A stretch of DNA of 64,000 nucleotides. Source: Shewanella corallii. GTDB lineage: Bacteria > Pseudomonadota > Gammaproteobacteria > Enterobacterales > Shewanellaceae. Position numbers and translations under genes: made by a program. The notes below the pieces were generated by a model. It had not been told where the DNA came from. It saw nothing but the letters and a program-made list of their open reading frames with translations, and searched no databases. Shown here piece by piece: positions 25,312 through 34,564 of this stretch; within the stretch, counting starts at the first letter, position 1; every line of letters starts with the position of its first letter. The DNA lies in the NCBI RefSeq assembly GCF_023349125.1, contig NZ_JAKIKT010000002.1:744001-808000 (forward strand). Direction: 5' to 3'.

Positions 25312-26490
25312 ATGGGCAAACCAACCAATTTACTAACTCTTAGAGCTTCCTACCTGTCGGTGTTATTACCATTACGCCTGTTGGTATTTTGCTATTTGGT
25401 ACTTCAGTTTGTACTCATCTGGACAAGTTATGGCGGCGTCCTCAGCCTGCTAACAGCAACCGTTACGTTTGTGCTGCTGTCATCTTTCAATCGACAGTGG
25501 CAGATAGACTCCAAAAACCAGTTGCTGACGGTATCGAGTGGGCTGAAGCTTTATGAGCTCCCTCACCTAGATCGAATTAACCTATCACGTAAAACTTTCT
25601 CTCTCAGCGAACTGGGGCTGCTGAACATAAAGCCCTGGAAACACCTCACCAGTGTCAGCTTTACTTCCCCCAACGGCGATACCATTTGGCTGGCGACAAA
25701 TTGGCAAGCCGATGAACTCAAACGTCGATTAACCTTGATGGGTATAAATGTAGAGATAGAGTCCAAGCGAGAGCATGATGACGATGAGTTGTTGAGAGAG
25801 GAACTGCTCGACCGCTTGAGCGGCCGCTTTTCTGCTCCTGAATTCAAAACCAGCTTTCCAACCTCTACCTGGTGGCAACCCATCCCTGCAGTAAACAGAG
25901 TCAAAGTCTGGACGCCTCTGGTGCTCAGCTTGGTCATTGGAGCTGTGGTTCTGGTATCAGGCAGTAACCTAGTTGCCGCAGTAATCCTAGTTGGGCTTGG
26001 CACGATCACCAGTCTGTTGGTTCGCAAGGTGTCCAATCATGCCTTTTATAACCCCACCGGCGCTTCTCAGTATATCGAAGTCACCCCCGAAGCCATCAGT
26101 TTGCCAGATCACTACTTCCCGTCACATACATGGCGAGGTAGCAGCCAAGTGCTGCATAAATCAGAGATCAACAATATAGAGTTAATATGGCATTGGTACC
26201 GGCGTTTTTATGACACCGCAAAAATCTCAACCCGCACGGCCTCTATCAGTACTTTCAACATCACGCTGAATGGCGGACAACAAATTACCCTGAGTAATAG
26301 CACAGTAAATTGTGCCCCTTTGATGGTGTCGCTGTTCAGACAGGGCTACCAAATCCATCTCAAACAAGTCCCGGATCCCTGGCGACATGGGTTTAAAGTT
26401 GGCGCACTGATTTTTCTGGTGCTACTGGTATGGATTATTGGGTCCGGTGTGTATGAGCTTTACCAAAATGGTCAGTTTCCATTTGACTGA
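25312..26490 (+). CDS. Membrane protein of unknown function, duplicated helix-pair plus beta-domain layout
   Basis: About 392 residues from ATG 25312 (AAAGGG upstream at a good distance; the ATG at 25288 directly abuts its AGGAG and is less likely). Two membrane helices (about 15-55) precede a soluble domain (QWQIDSKNQLLTVSSGLKLY...), an acidic linker (HDDDELLREEL), two more helices (about 205-245), a second soluble domain and a last C-terminal helix. The arrangement repeats that of the preceding small gene, so the three membrane genes 24.1-26.5 kb may form one complex. No family recognised. Confidence 0.65.
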   Translation: MGKPTNLLTLRASYLSVLLPLRLLVFCYLVLQFVLIWTSYGGVLSLLTATVTFVLLSSFNRQWQIDSKNQLLTVSSGLKLYELPHLDRINLSRKTFSLSELGLLNIKPWKHLTSVSFTSPNGDTIWLATNWQADELKRRLTLMGINVEIESKREHDDDELLREELLDRLSGRFSAPEFKTSFPTSTWWQPIPAVNRVKVWTPLVLSLVIGAVVLVSGSNLVAAVILVGLGTITSLLVRKVSNHAFYNPTGASQYIEVTPEAISLPDHYFPSHTWRGSSQVLHKSEINNIELIWHWYRRFYDTAKISTRTASISTFNITLNGGQQITLSNSTVNCAPLMVSLFRQGYQIHLKQVPDPWRHGFKVGALIFLVLLVWIIGSGVYELYQNGQFPFD

Positions 26491-26529
26491 AACGCCACCA
26501 CACAAACAGACAATGGAGTAATCACAACG

Positions 26530-27999
26530 ATGAAAGTACCTTTCGCCTGCTCAGTTTTGTTATTTGCTACATTGGTTATCAATAGTGCTCCTTCCCACGC
26601 CACTGACACAGATGCGGCAGTGGAGGCTTTTCAACAGGCGACGGCCGATATTCTCGAAGAAGGCAGAGAAAATGGGCAAAAATATTCAGAGCTGATTCAG
26701 GAGATGGGCGACCTTATGGCTGCCAGTGAGAGCGCCAGAGTCGCCCTGAAATCAGGAAATGCAGGCACGCTGGAATCTCTGGCCAGAAGTAATGTGTCAC
26801 TTGGGAAAAAGTATGTCGCCGAGTACCGCAAATTTTTAAGGAATGTCGCCCCAAACTCCAGCTGTGCCCGACAACCCCAGACCCGAAGAATGTTGGAACA
26901 GGTCGAGGAGTTGGCTCTTGCCGCCAATAACATAGCTCCCCTCGCCGCTACGCAAGACGAAATGGAGGCCTACGCCGCTTTCATGGAGCTGAACAAGTAT
27001 CAGGTTTTGGTGGCCAGTGTGCCCAATATGTTTGAGGCTGCCCAGTTGTGTGTGGTTCAGGATGGCCTGCCAGCTCTGGTCGAGGGAATGCAGGAATTGG
27101 AAGCATTGCTGGGTAATACAGTGGCCAACGGTGAGCTGGATGCCAATACTCTGCCACAACAAGCCCCCGAGTACCCACAACCGGGAGAGGATAACTGGAT
27201 AAAGCCCAGTGAACATATCGTTGAACAGGTCAGCTTCTATCCCGACCAGATCCCCTCTTTCAATGACCTCAGTATTGTATACGCTGAAAACCGCGACCAA
27301 CTTACCCAATTGCGCTTTTCCAACGGGCTCTCTATAGACGATAACCTGATGCTGGTTCTGCCGCCGTCAGCGGGGGCAAATGGTTACTACAGCGCCAGCA
27401 TCACTGGCACCGTCGAAACTCAGGACTATATCGCCACTCTGCATATCAGAATAGAAAGGCTTGCGAGCAAACCCATTGCCGGTTTTTCCGGCGTGACGGA
27501 TTCGTTGAAGACCTGCATAGACACTTCAGCCAAACAGCAGATGGCCGAATACGCCCATCAACTGGAAGTGATCAACTGCGGGCTCCCGGCAGGCGAGTTT
27601 GTTTCCCTTGAGGCACTGAGTGAGATGCCAAATCTGACTATGGTCGCTCTTAGCGGCGGCAAACTAGGGCCATTAACACCTCTGGGTAACCTGCCAGAAC
27701 TTTCTAACCTTACGTTGGTTCAGTCCGACATCCCACGCTTTGGCGACCTGTCTGGTATTAAGGCGGTCATGCAGTTTTCCAAAGTACGCTCCCAAGACTG
27801 GATTGCCCTGGCTTCAGCAAACACAGACAGCATTATGATGGAGCAAATTCCCGACTGCAGTTCCCTCGACCAGCTGGCAAGGGCACCTGAGGTGGCTTTT
27901 TTATTGGGTAAACCCAGTGCCGGGGAGCTGAACGAATACCTGAGGCAACTGGATGCCGGTGAGAAGCGTATTGGCATTATCGCCAGCTGCAGCGAGTAA
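26530..27999 (+). CDS. Exported protein of unknown function with leucine-rich-like segment
   Basis: 489 residues with a signal peptide (cut near PSHA|TD). The N-terminal half (about 25-200) is strongly helical and Glu/Ala-rich; the centre is beta-rich; the end (about 355-420) has LRR-like units (MPNLTMVALSGGKLGPLTPL, then LPELSNLTLVQSDIPRF). Five Cys are spread through the mature protein. No enzyme motif seen. It lies 40 bp after the membrane-protein gene and 26 bp before an OmpA-family gene, likely in one operon. Confidence 0.65.
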   Translation: MKVPFACSVLLFATLVINSAPSHATDTDAAVEAFQQATADILEEGRENGQKYSELIQEMGDLMAASESARVALKSGNAGTLESLARSNVSLGKKYVAEYRKFLRNVAPNSSCARQPQTRRMLEQVEELALAANNIAPLAATQDEMEAYAAFMELNKYQVLVASVPNMFEAAQLCVVQDGLPALVEGMQELEALLGNTVANGELDANTLPQQAPEYPQPGEDNWIKPSEHIVEQVSFYPDQIPSFNDLSIVYAENRDQLTQLRFSNGLSIDDNLMLVLPPSAGANGYYSASITGTVETQDYIATLHIRIERLASKPIAGFSGVTDSLKTCIDTSAKQQMAEYAHQLEVINCGLPAGEFVSLEALSEMPNLTMVALSGGKLGPLTPLGNLPELSNLTLVQSDIPRFGDLSGIKAVMQFSKVRSQDWIALASANTDSIMMEQIPDCSSLDQLARAPEVAFLLGKPSAGELNEYLRQLDAGEKRIGIIASCSE

Positions 28000-28025
28000 T
28001 AAGTAAAAGGAAATCAGGATTAACC

Positions 28026-29486
28026 ATGAAAAGATTAATCAACTTACCTCTTTTTGTTTCACTGGTCGCCGGTACTTTCGCCACCCTTGCAGCAGAGGAT
28101 AAGCCCAATACTGGGCCCTTTACGGCCCCACAGGATGCTGAACTCTATAAGTCTGCCCGCAGGCACTTCACCCTCTACCCTCTGCTGAATGAGGTGAAGA
28201 GCAGGAAGGAGTTCAGCAGTGTAGAGGTTGGAGGAAGGTTATTTAGAACCAGCTATCAACTTCCTCCCGACTATGAACCTTTCAACCTGCTTAATAACTA
28301 CAAAAACCGTATTCAGGAGTTAGGGGGCGAAGTTATTTTCGAGTGCAGCAATGAGTCATGTGGTAACCCGGAAAAGGTCAAGCGCTTTATCAAACCATTG
28401 CACACAACAGGCGATGATGACCCACACATACTGACAGCGAGATTTAGTTTCGAAAACAAAGAGGTATATACCTCAATCTACTGCTACAAATGGGCGAGGG
28501 CAGTAAACCTGCAACTGGATATCATAGAGGTGACACCAGAACCTCTGGATCTGGTGCAAATTGGCGAGTCCTACCTCAGCACCGGCGTGCAGGCCATCGA
28601 AGTTGAAGATTTAGCCAATAAAGATGTAAAAGGCAGTAAAGATCACCCCATGGTGACACGTCTTCCCGGCGCCTTTATTGATGAGTACAGTCAGTTTGAT
28701 TTTGGCCAAACTAAGGTAGTCACAGCAATCACAGACGGTAAAGTTCAAGCCCGCGAACTTGAGGGGCGAATCACTGATATCGCTTATCAACTTCCCCGCA
28801 GCTACTCAGAATACGAAGTCAATGCCAATTACCGGGCAGCATTGGGAAAACTAGGGTTTGTTTCCCTGTTTGAATGCAATGGCAAGCAGCAATGCGGTCC
28901 CAAAATGAAAATCTATTATGCAATCGATCCACTGATAAACAATGGCCGTGATGAAAGTCAGTTTTATAGCCTTTACAAACTGAACAGACCGGAAGGAAAT
29001 GTGTATGCCATGACCTACATTCTCGGGTACTCCGGTGGCTTGTGGACCAATTTGCGTATCATTGAAGAATCAACCCTCAAAGATGACCGTCTGGTGATAG
29101 ATCTTGAAGGCCTGACCGACAAAATGACGCAAACCGGCCATGTGGCCTTGGACGGGCTACTGTTTGAGTTCGATAAAGATGTGATGCTGCCGGAGGCCGC
29201 TGAAGTGGTGATGACTGTGGCGACTTACCTTAAGCAGCACCCAAAGCAGAGCTTTTACGTGGTTGGTCATACAGATGACCAGGGCAAGCAGGGCTACAAC
29301 CAGCAGCTGTCAGAAAAGCGCGCTCAGGCGGTGATTACTGAGCTAACCAAAAATCATGGTATTCCTGCACCACAACTTACTGCTGCTGGCGTAGGTGAGT
29401 ATTCCCCTGTCGCCAACAACATGACTGATGAAGGTAAGAAGCAAAATCGCAGAGTAGAGCTGGTATTGAGATCAGATAAGAAGTAG
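28026..29486 (+). CDS. OmpA-family protein with two DUF4892-like modules
   Basis: 486 residues. Signal peptide (about 1-21), then a module at about 32-190 and a related one at about 200-350; the second begins KGSKDHPMVTRLPGAFIDEY, the DUF4892 start, and both contain an AYQLPxxYxxxE-like strand and an F-E-C-N Cys-containing segment. The C-terminal OmpA/MotB domain (about 378-484) has FEFDKDVMLPEAA, VVGHTDDQGKQGYNQQLSEK and NRRVELVL, the peptidoglycan-binding signature. It probably tethers outer envelope and peptidoglycan. No beta-barrel is obvious. Confidence 0.85.
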   Translation: MKRLINLPLFVSLVAGTFATLAAEDKPNTGPFTAPQDAELYKSARRHFTLYPLLNEVKSRKEFSSVEVGGRLFRTSYQLPPDYEPFNLLNNYKNRIQELGGEVIFECSNESCGNPEKVKRFIKPLHTTGDDDPHILTARFSFENKEVYTSIYCYKWARAVNLQLDIIEVTPEPLDLVQIGESYLSTGVQAIEVEDLANKDVKGSKDHPMVTRLPGAFIDEYSQFDFGQTKVVTAITDGKVQARELEGRITDIAYQLPRSYSEYEVNANYRAALGKLGFVSLFECNGKQQCGPKMKIYYAIDPLINNGRDESQFYSLYKLNRPEGNVYAMTYILGYSGGLWTNLRIIEESTLKDDRLVIDLEGLTDKMTQTGHVALDGLLFEFDKDVMLPEAAEVVMTVATYLKQHPKQSFYVVGHTDDQGKQGYNQQLSEKRAQAVITELTKNHGIPAPQLTAAGVGEYSPVANNMTDEGKKQNRRVELVLRSDKK

Positions 29487-29516
29487 CTCTCGGCTCCAGT
29501 TAGCTCCAAAACAGAA

Positions 29517-29555
29517 AAAAGTGGCGCCCCTGAATTTCAGTAAGGCGCCACTTTT
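29517..29555. terminator. Bidirectional terminator between the OmpA-family gene and glnE
   Basis: AAAAGTGGCGCC, 15-nt loop, GGCGCCACTTTT: a perfect 12-bp stem between convergent genes, A/T runs on both sides. Confidence 0.85.
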
Positions 29556-29579
29556 CTATTGACTCTGGAATTAAGTTGG

Positions 29580-32462
29580 CTACGGCTGCCCAAGGACTTT
29601 GGAATAGATCTTTTCCACCAGCTCAGCCTGCTCCTCAACCTGAGTTTTGGGCAACTCTCCCGCCAGCCCCTGCAAGGTCAGCCTGTGGCTTTCATCCCTG
29701 AGCAGGCAATAGACGTGGATAAGCCCTTCAGCTTCCTCAGCAGACAATATTTGCAACTCTGCCAAATCCTCAAATATCCGCACATTGTCAGACCATGCTG
29801 TTAACCCGCCGTTGGCATGGCTGTTTGCCAGCACCAGATATTGAGCAATAAACTCGATGTCGGCTATTCCCCCAGAGCTTTGCTTGAGGTCAAACTCGCC
29901 CTCCTTCACCTTGAGTAAATGCTCGCGCATCTTACTGCGCATCTCCCGAACTGCTTTTGCCAGCTCGTCTGCATTTCTGGCCTGGGACAATACGGCATGA
30001 CGTATCTCTCTGAACAGCTCTGCCAGTTTCTGGCCGCCATAAACCAGACGGGAGCGCACCAAAGCCTGATGTTCCCAGGTCCAGGCTTCGTTGGCCTGAT
30101 ACTCACCAAAGTTGTCAATCTCACTCACCAACAGGCCCGAGGAGCCCGAAGGCCGCAGGCGCATATCAACTTCGTAGAGTTCACCCGATACCGTCCGCGT
30201 TGAGAACAGGTGCAATATACGCTGTGCCAGCTTCAGATAGAAATGGCTGGCATCGATCTGCCGGTCGCCATTGGTTTGTACGCCTGCAGGTGCATTGTGC
30301 AGGAACACCAGATCAAGGTCAGAGCCATATCCCAGCTCTATGCCGCCCAGTTTGCCGTAACCCACTACCGCAAACCCCATCTCGCCTTCGGTCAGATGCG
30401 CGGGTACCCCGTGACGGGCAGCGACCTGTTGCCAGGCCTGCTGCACCACCTGCTCAATAATGGCTTGAGCCAAATAGGTCAGATGATCACTGACCTGCAT
30501 AATCGGCAAAATACCAGTGACATCGGCGGCAGCGATTTTAAGCTGTTGCGATAACTTGAACTGCCGCAACGCCTCCATCTGCTGCTCCATATCATCTTCA
30601 GGAACCCGCAGCAGGGCCTGCCTGAGTTCTGAAGGGTAATCATCCAGTGAAGTAGTGTCATACAGCTGAACAGGATCGATAAGCTCATCGAGCAACATGG
30701 GGAAGCGCGCCAACTGAGTGGCAATCCAGGGACTGATGCAACACAGGCTGATAAGCTGCTGTCTTGCACCTGGGTTCTCGCACAATAGCTCAAGGTAAGT
30801 GGTTCGGGTCAGGATTTGATCCAATACCCGGGACACAGGCGCAAATGCCTCACACGGCGCCTTATGGGCAAATAAATCCTCCAGCAACTTTGGCATAAGC
30901 CGGTCCAGGGTATCCCTGCCCCTTGGGCCTATGGATTTGCGGCTGGTGTTCTCCCGCCACTGACTCAATACAGGCCAAAGCTTCTCATCATTGATGCCAT
31001 GACTGCTGAGCATAGTCCTGGCTTCATCGTCTTCATACTCGTGCCAGAGTGTCGCCGTCCAGTGCTCCCTTTCCGACTCCTCTTCATCACCGCCAACAGT
31101 GTCCTTAAAGTGACGATGGATATCAGCCATCGCGTTGTCGATTCGGCTGCGCAGCGACTCAGGACTCTCCTCTCCCATGGCCAGACACAGGCGTTGCCAG
31201 TCCCTCACGCCACAGCTGTCATCACCGGGTAAGGTCTGGGTTTGCTTGTCATCAATGGCCTGCAGGAGATTCTCCACTCGACGCAGAAGTGAGTAACCTG
31301 ACTTCAACTCATCAATAGCCTTGGCATCGAGTTGTCCCAATGCCTTTAAGGTATCCAATGCTCCATAGATACTTTGGGTTCTAAGGCTGGGTTCACGGCC
31401 ACCACGAATAAGCTGAAAACTTTGCACCACAAATTCGACTTCGCGAATACCGCCCGGCCCCAACTTAATATTGTCACTGAGCTGGCGGCGACGCACTTCG
31501 CGGCTGATCATCTGCTTCATTTTGCGCAGCGCCTCAATAGCCGAGAAGTCGATATACCTGCGGTACACAAACGGCCGCAACATTTCCTGCAATGCAACCG
31601 CTTCCGGCGTTGAAGGGCCCAATACACGGGCCTTGACCATGGCATATCGCTCCCAGTCGCGCCCCTGTTCCTGATAATAATCTTCAAAGGCATGACTGCT
31701 GACCACCAGCGGACCACTATCACCATAGGGGCGAAGACGCATATCCACCCGGAACACAAAGCCATCCATGGTGACCTGATCCAGCAGGTTCACCAGCTTT
31801 TGCCCCATTCGGGTAAAAAACTGCTGGTTGTCCAGCGTCCTTCGGCCACCAGCCCCTTTCTGGTGTCGTGTTTCACCGTGTTCAGGGAAAACAAAAATAA
31901 GGTCGATATCCGACGAGAAGTTAAGCTCTCTGCCCCCCAGCTTACCCATCCCCAGAATAAGCAGATGTTGTGGATTGCCTTGGGTATCACAGGGAGTGCC
32001 GTACTGAGCAGTCAACTGACGGTACACCCAGTCACGGGACGCAATAATCAGTGCCTCTGCCAGTGCGGAAATGTCCTTCAGCGAAGTTTCCAGCGCAGTC
32101 AGGCTCAAAAAATCCCTATAGGCCAGGGTCACCAACCAGCGATTGCGAAAATCCCGCACACACTTTTTGGCCGCATTCTCATCGGAGATCTGTGCCAACA
32201 AGGCCTCCAGCTCACTCAAATAGTGGCTCGACTCATCGGCCGTTTCTGGAGCGGTAATATGAGTCAGCCATTGTGGATGGCGGCAGATCTGCCCGGCAAC
32301 ATAGTCACTCAGGCCAAGTATGCTTTTCACCTGCTGGCTCTGGGCTTGCGACAGCCCCTGCCAGGGATCATCACAGGTCTGGGACAGCAATCCTGAATAT
32401 CTGTCAGCTTCCATTTGCAGCACCTGCGGAAGTTCGGTTGCACCCTGTCGCTCAATTGCCAT
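29580..32462 (-). CDS. glnE: Bifunctional glutamine synthetase adenylyltransferase/adenylyl-removing enzyme
   Basis: 960 residues, close to the E. coli length. Both nucleotidyltransferase halves are intact: the first (adenylyl-removing) has [20 protein letters not shown] and the second (adenylyltransferase) [20 protein letters not shown], each followed by its GlnD/GlnE helical region. It controls glutamine synthetase activity in response to PII-type signals. In E. coli glnE follows ygiF directly; here ygiF is on the same strand but 15.8 kb away. A 17-bp palindrome (32489-32505) lies 27 bp before the start codon. Confidence 0.97.
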   Translation of the reverse strand: MAIERQGATELPQVLQMEADRYSGLLSQTCDDPWQGLSQAQSQQVKSILGLSDYVAGQICRHPQWLTHITAPETADESSHYLSELEALLAQISDENAAKKCVRDFRNRWLVTLAYRDFLSLTALETSLKDISALAEALIIASRDWVYRQLTAQYGTPCDTQGNPQHLLILGMGKLGGRELNFSSDIDLIFVFPEHGETRHQKGAGGRRTLDNQQFFTRMGQKLVNLLDQVTMDGFVFRVDMRLRPYGDSGPLVVSSHAFEDYYQEQGRDWERYAMVKARVLGPSTPEAVALQEMLRPFVYRRYIDFSAIEALRKMKQMISREVRRRQLSDNIKLGPGGIREVEFVVQSFQLIRGGREPSLRTQSIYGALDTLKALGQLDAKAIDELKSGYSLLRRVENLLQAIDDKQTQTLPGDDSCGVRDWQRLCLAMGEESPESLRSRIDNAMADIHRHFKDTVGGDEEESEREHWTATLWHEYEDDEARTMLSSHGINDEKLWPVLSQWRENTSRKSIGPRGRDTLDRLMPKLLEDLFAHKAPCEAFAPVSRVLDQILTRTTYLELLCENPGARQQLISLCCISPWIATQLARFPMLLDELIDPVQLYDTTSLDDYPSELRQALLRVPEDDMEQQMEALRQFKLSQQLKIAAADVTGILPIMQVSDHLTYLAQAIIEQVVQQAWQQVAARHGVPAHLTEGEMGFAVVGYGKLGGIELGYGSDLDLVFLHNAPAGVQTNGDRQIDASHFYLKLAQRILHLFSTRTVSGELYEVDMRLRPSGSSGLLVSEIDNFGEYQANEAWTWEHQALVRSRLVYGGQKLAELFREIRHAVLSQARNADELAKAVREMRSKMREHLLKVKEGEFDLKQSSGGIADIEFIAQYLVLANSHANGGLTAWSDNVRIFEDLAELQILSAEEAEGLIHVYCLLRDESHRLTLQGLAGELPKTQVEEQAELVEKIYSKVLGQP

Positions 32463-32488
32463 ATTTTACCCTGAACACAAATTAGCCA

Positions 32489-32505
32489 TCGACATATTAT
32501 GTCGA
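32489..32505. promoter_or_regulatory. Palindromic operator candidate between glnE and the yjf-like cluster
   Basis: TCGACATATTATGTCGA is a perfect 17-bp palindrome containing the 13-bp GACATA(T)TATGTC core also found at 3211, 36295 and 36329. It lies between the divergent glnE start (27 bp away) and the lipoprotein that opens the plus-strand cluster (176 bp away). It could act on either or both. Confidence 0.6.
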
Positions 32506-32517
32506 GAATGATATAGG

Positions 32518-32606
32518 TGGTGGATACTTCACCAAGCATGGCTTAACTGTACTCCTCAACCATAGCGGAGACACGCCAAAACTGAATTTGGTGAAGATAC
32601 ACCAAA
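32518..32606. promoter_or_regulatory. Pair of TTGGTGAAG inverted-repeat elements
   Basis: TGGTG-GATACTT-CACCA (32518-32534) and TTTGGTG-AAGATA-CACCAAA (32587-32606) share the 9-mer TTGGTGAAG in opposite orientation. They flank the leader of the yjf-like cluster, between the 17-bp palindrome and the first gene. They may be a second operator type or part of the leader RNA structure; there is no direct evidence for either. Confidence 0.4.
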
Positions 32607-32680
32607 GTGGAAACAAAACGGAAACTCTGTCTGGTTATGCTCTGCATAACATGGGGTTACCGTCTGACAATGGAGAGACC

Positions 32681-33637
32681 ATGGTAGGTATCTTGAGTCG
32701 TACGCTGGTGAGTCTGTTGTTACTTATGCTGCTTACAGCCTGTGGCGGTGGCATAGGAGACGACATAGATACTTATCAGTCGCTGGTCAAAGAAAGACTG
32801 GCAACCCTGAGCACGCAAATGAATGACGGCCAGGTTCGCAATGCATCCTTACTGAAACAGTATGGACAGCTTCTGGGGCAAGAGCAGCCTCAATATGCCA
32901 TGTTGGCCGAAGAGATAGCCAAAGACGCTACGACCGAAGGCCCCATGTACCAATCCCTGAAAAGGCGTTATCAGGACAGCCTGAATCCGGCCAATTATCT
33001 GAATCAGGATGAGCAACTGGCTGAACTTGAGAATCTTTATCAGGCAACTGACCCCGCGCTCTTTAACGACATGCTGTCAGACCCGCTTAATGTGCTGGCT
33101 GATATGTCAGGCGGGACCCTGGCACGGGTCAATGCCATGAGCCGAGAAGCCCAGACTCTGGCCAATGGCGCTGAAGACTTCGGCGCTGGTAGTCAGCTGG
33201 TTGGCAACCCCGCCTATGGTCAGTGGCAGACCAATAGCAGTGGTATGTCGTTCTGGGCCTGGTATGGCATGTACTCGCTTTTTTCCGACCTGTTTGATCG
33301 CAGAGTTTACTACGGCGACTGGTCCCGCAAACGTGGCTACAGTTACTACAACGATATCGGTCGTTACCGCTACTCCTCACCCAAGCAGATTAAACGCCAG
33401 GAGTCTGTATTTCGGGATCAACAAAAGCGGTACAAAAATCAGGGCAAGCCGTTCTCCAGTCCCTATGCCAAAACCCGAAGTGGTGCCTCCGGCTTGTCGC
33501 GTCAAAGCGCTCAAGCTCCCTCTCCTTCATCGGCACCCAAGGCCTCTCAGCGCAAGTTCAGATCCAACTATGCCAAGAGCAGCAGCCACAGAAACTCCTC
33601 AGGTCGCACTTCCCGCAGCGTCAGCCGCGGTAAATAA
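32681..33637 (+). CDS. Lipoprotein opening the yjf-like envelope-stress cluster
   Basis: 318 residues from ATG 32681, chosen for GGAGAG seven bases upstream and because it yields a proper lipobox (LLMLLTA|C, Cys21); an ATG at 32588 would bury the signal peptide. The mature protein starts with a helical, Gln/Glu-rich region (about 25-165), then an aromatic patch (SFWAWYGMYSLFSDLFDRRV), and ends in a basic Ser/Arg/Tyr/Lys-rich tail of about 90 residues. The family is not recognised; similar lipoproteins are plausible companions of YjfL/PspA-type clusters. It is 14 bp upstream of the DUF350 gene. Confidence 0.75.
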   Translation: MVGILSRTLVSLLLLMLLTACGGGIGDDIDTYQSLVKERLATLSTQMNDGQVRNASLLKQYGQLLGQEQPQYAMLAEEIAKDATTEGPMYQSLKRRYQDSLNPANYLNQDEQLAELENLYQATDPALFNDMLSDPLNVLADMSGGTLARVNAMSREAQTLANGAEDFGAGSQLVGNPAYGQWQTNSSGMSFWAWYGMYSLFSDLFDRRVYYGDWSRKRGYSYYNDIGRYRYSSPKQIKRQESVFRDQQKRYKNQGKPFSSPYAKTRSGASGLSRQSAQAPSPSSAPKASQRKFRSNYAKSSSHRNSSGRTSRSVSRGK

Positions 33638-33651
33638 CAAGGACACGTAAG

Positions 33652-34551
33652 ATGACATTTTTACAGGAAATAGGTATTTCAACCGAGCTGGCAATCATAC
33701 TGGCTATCGACCTGACCATTGCCGTTATCCTGCTCACTGCCATGCGTTATCTGCAGGGCTGGACAGTTAAAGTCAACTCAGGGGAAGAGCTGGCACAACG
33801 GGATAACTTTGCCTTTGGTATCAGTACTGCCGGAGCGGTATTGGCATTGGGAATAGTCCTGACCGGCGCTATCACAGGAGAAGCTGCATCCTCCTATACC
33901 ATGGAAGCCATAGGCATGAGTGCCTACGGCATTTTCGGCTTGATTCTGATTAAACTTGGGCGTTTTTTGCACGACAAACTGGCGCTGCACAACCTCAATA
34001 AAAATGAGCAGATTATCAAGGGGAATGTCGCCGTTGCCATTGTCGATGCAGGTGCTGCCATAGCAACAGCTACCATCATTCGCGCAGTGCTGATCTGGGC
34101 CGAAGACCTGACCCTGGATACCTTTATTGCCATCTTCAGCGCCTTTATGGTGTCTCAATTGATGCTGGTACTGCTGACCCGTTGGCGCGAAAGCCGCTAC
34201 GCCAGCCGTAATCAGGATATGCCAATGCAAAAAGCGCTGGAACAGGGGCATACAGCACTAGCCATACGTCATGCCGGTTACCTGATTGCCATGGGTATCG
34301 CTTTCAATGCTGCAAGCCACTTTATGATCTACCTGCCGACCGCTTATGTTGGCAACGTGCTCAGCTGGCTGTGGTTCTCCATTATCATGCTGGTATTGCT
34401 GTCACTGCTGCTGGCACTGGTTAAGCGTCTGGTACTTGCCCGTATTAATATGGCTGAAGAGGTCGAACAGCAACACAATATTGGTGTGGCTGCGGTGGAA
34501 ATGGCCATCAGCATTGCGATTGCTCTCTTGTTAGCCGCGCTGATGGCTTGA
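33652..34551 (+). CDS. DUF350 membrane protein (YjfL-like, duplicated)
   Basis: 299 residues, about eight membrane helices as two DUF350 units (about 10-145 and 155-295), each with the pattern DNFAFGISTAGAVLALGIVL or HAGYLIAMGIAFNAASHF and a following GxxLIKLGRxL-like helix in the first. E. coli YjfL is a single unit; the duplicated form is common elsewhere. The function is unknown, but DUF350 genes recur with PspA, DUF2170, DUF2491 and polyamine enzymes, as here. Confidence 0.85.
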   Translation: MTFLQEIGISTELAIILAIDLTIAVILLTAMRYLQGWTVKVNSGEELAQRDNFAFGISTAGAVLALGIVLTGAITGEAASSYTMEAIGMSAYGIFGLILIKLGRFLHDKLALHNLNKNEQIIKGNVAVAIVDAGAAIATATIIRAVLIWAEDLTLDTFIAIFSAFMVSQLMLVLLTRWRESRYASRNQDMPMQKALEQGHTALAIRHAGYLIAMGIAFNAASHFMIYLPTAYVGNVLSWLWFSIIMLVLLSLLLALVKRLVLARINMAEEVEQQHNIGVAAVEMAISIAIALLLAALMA

Positions 34552-34564
34552 GGTCACAACAGGA

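Noticed and set aside
31692..32396. Long open frame (234 codons) on the plus strand inside glnE
   Set aside because: It is fully antisense to the conserved N-terminal half of GlnE and has no family features.
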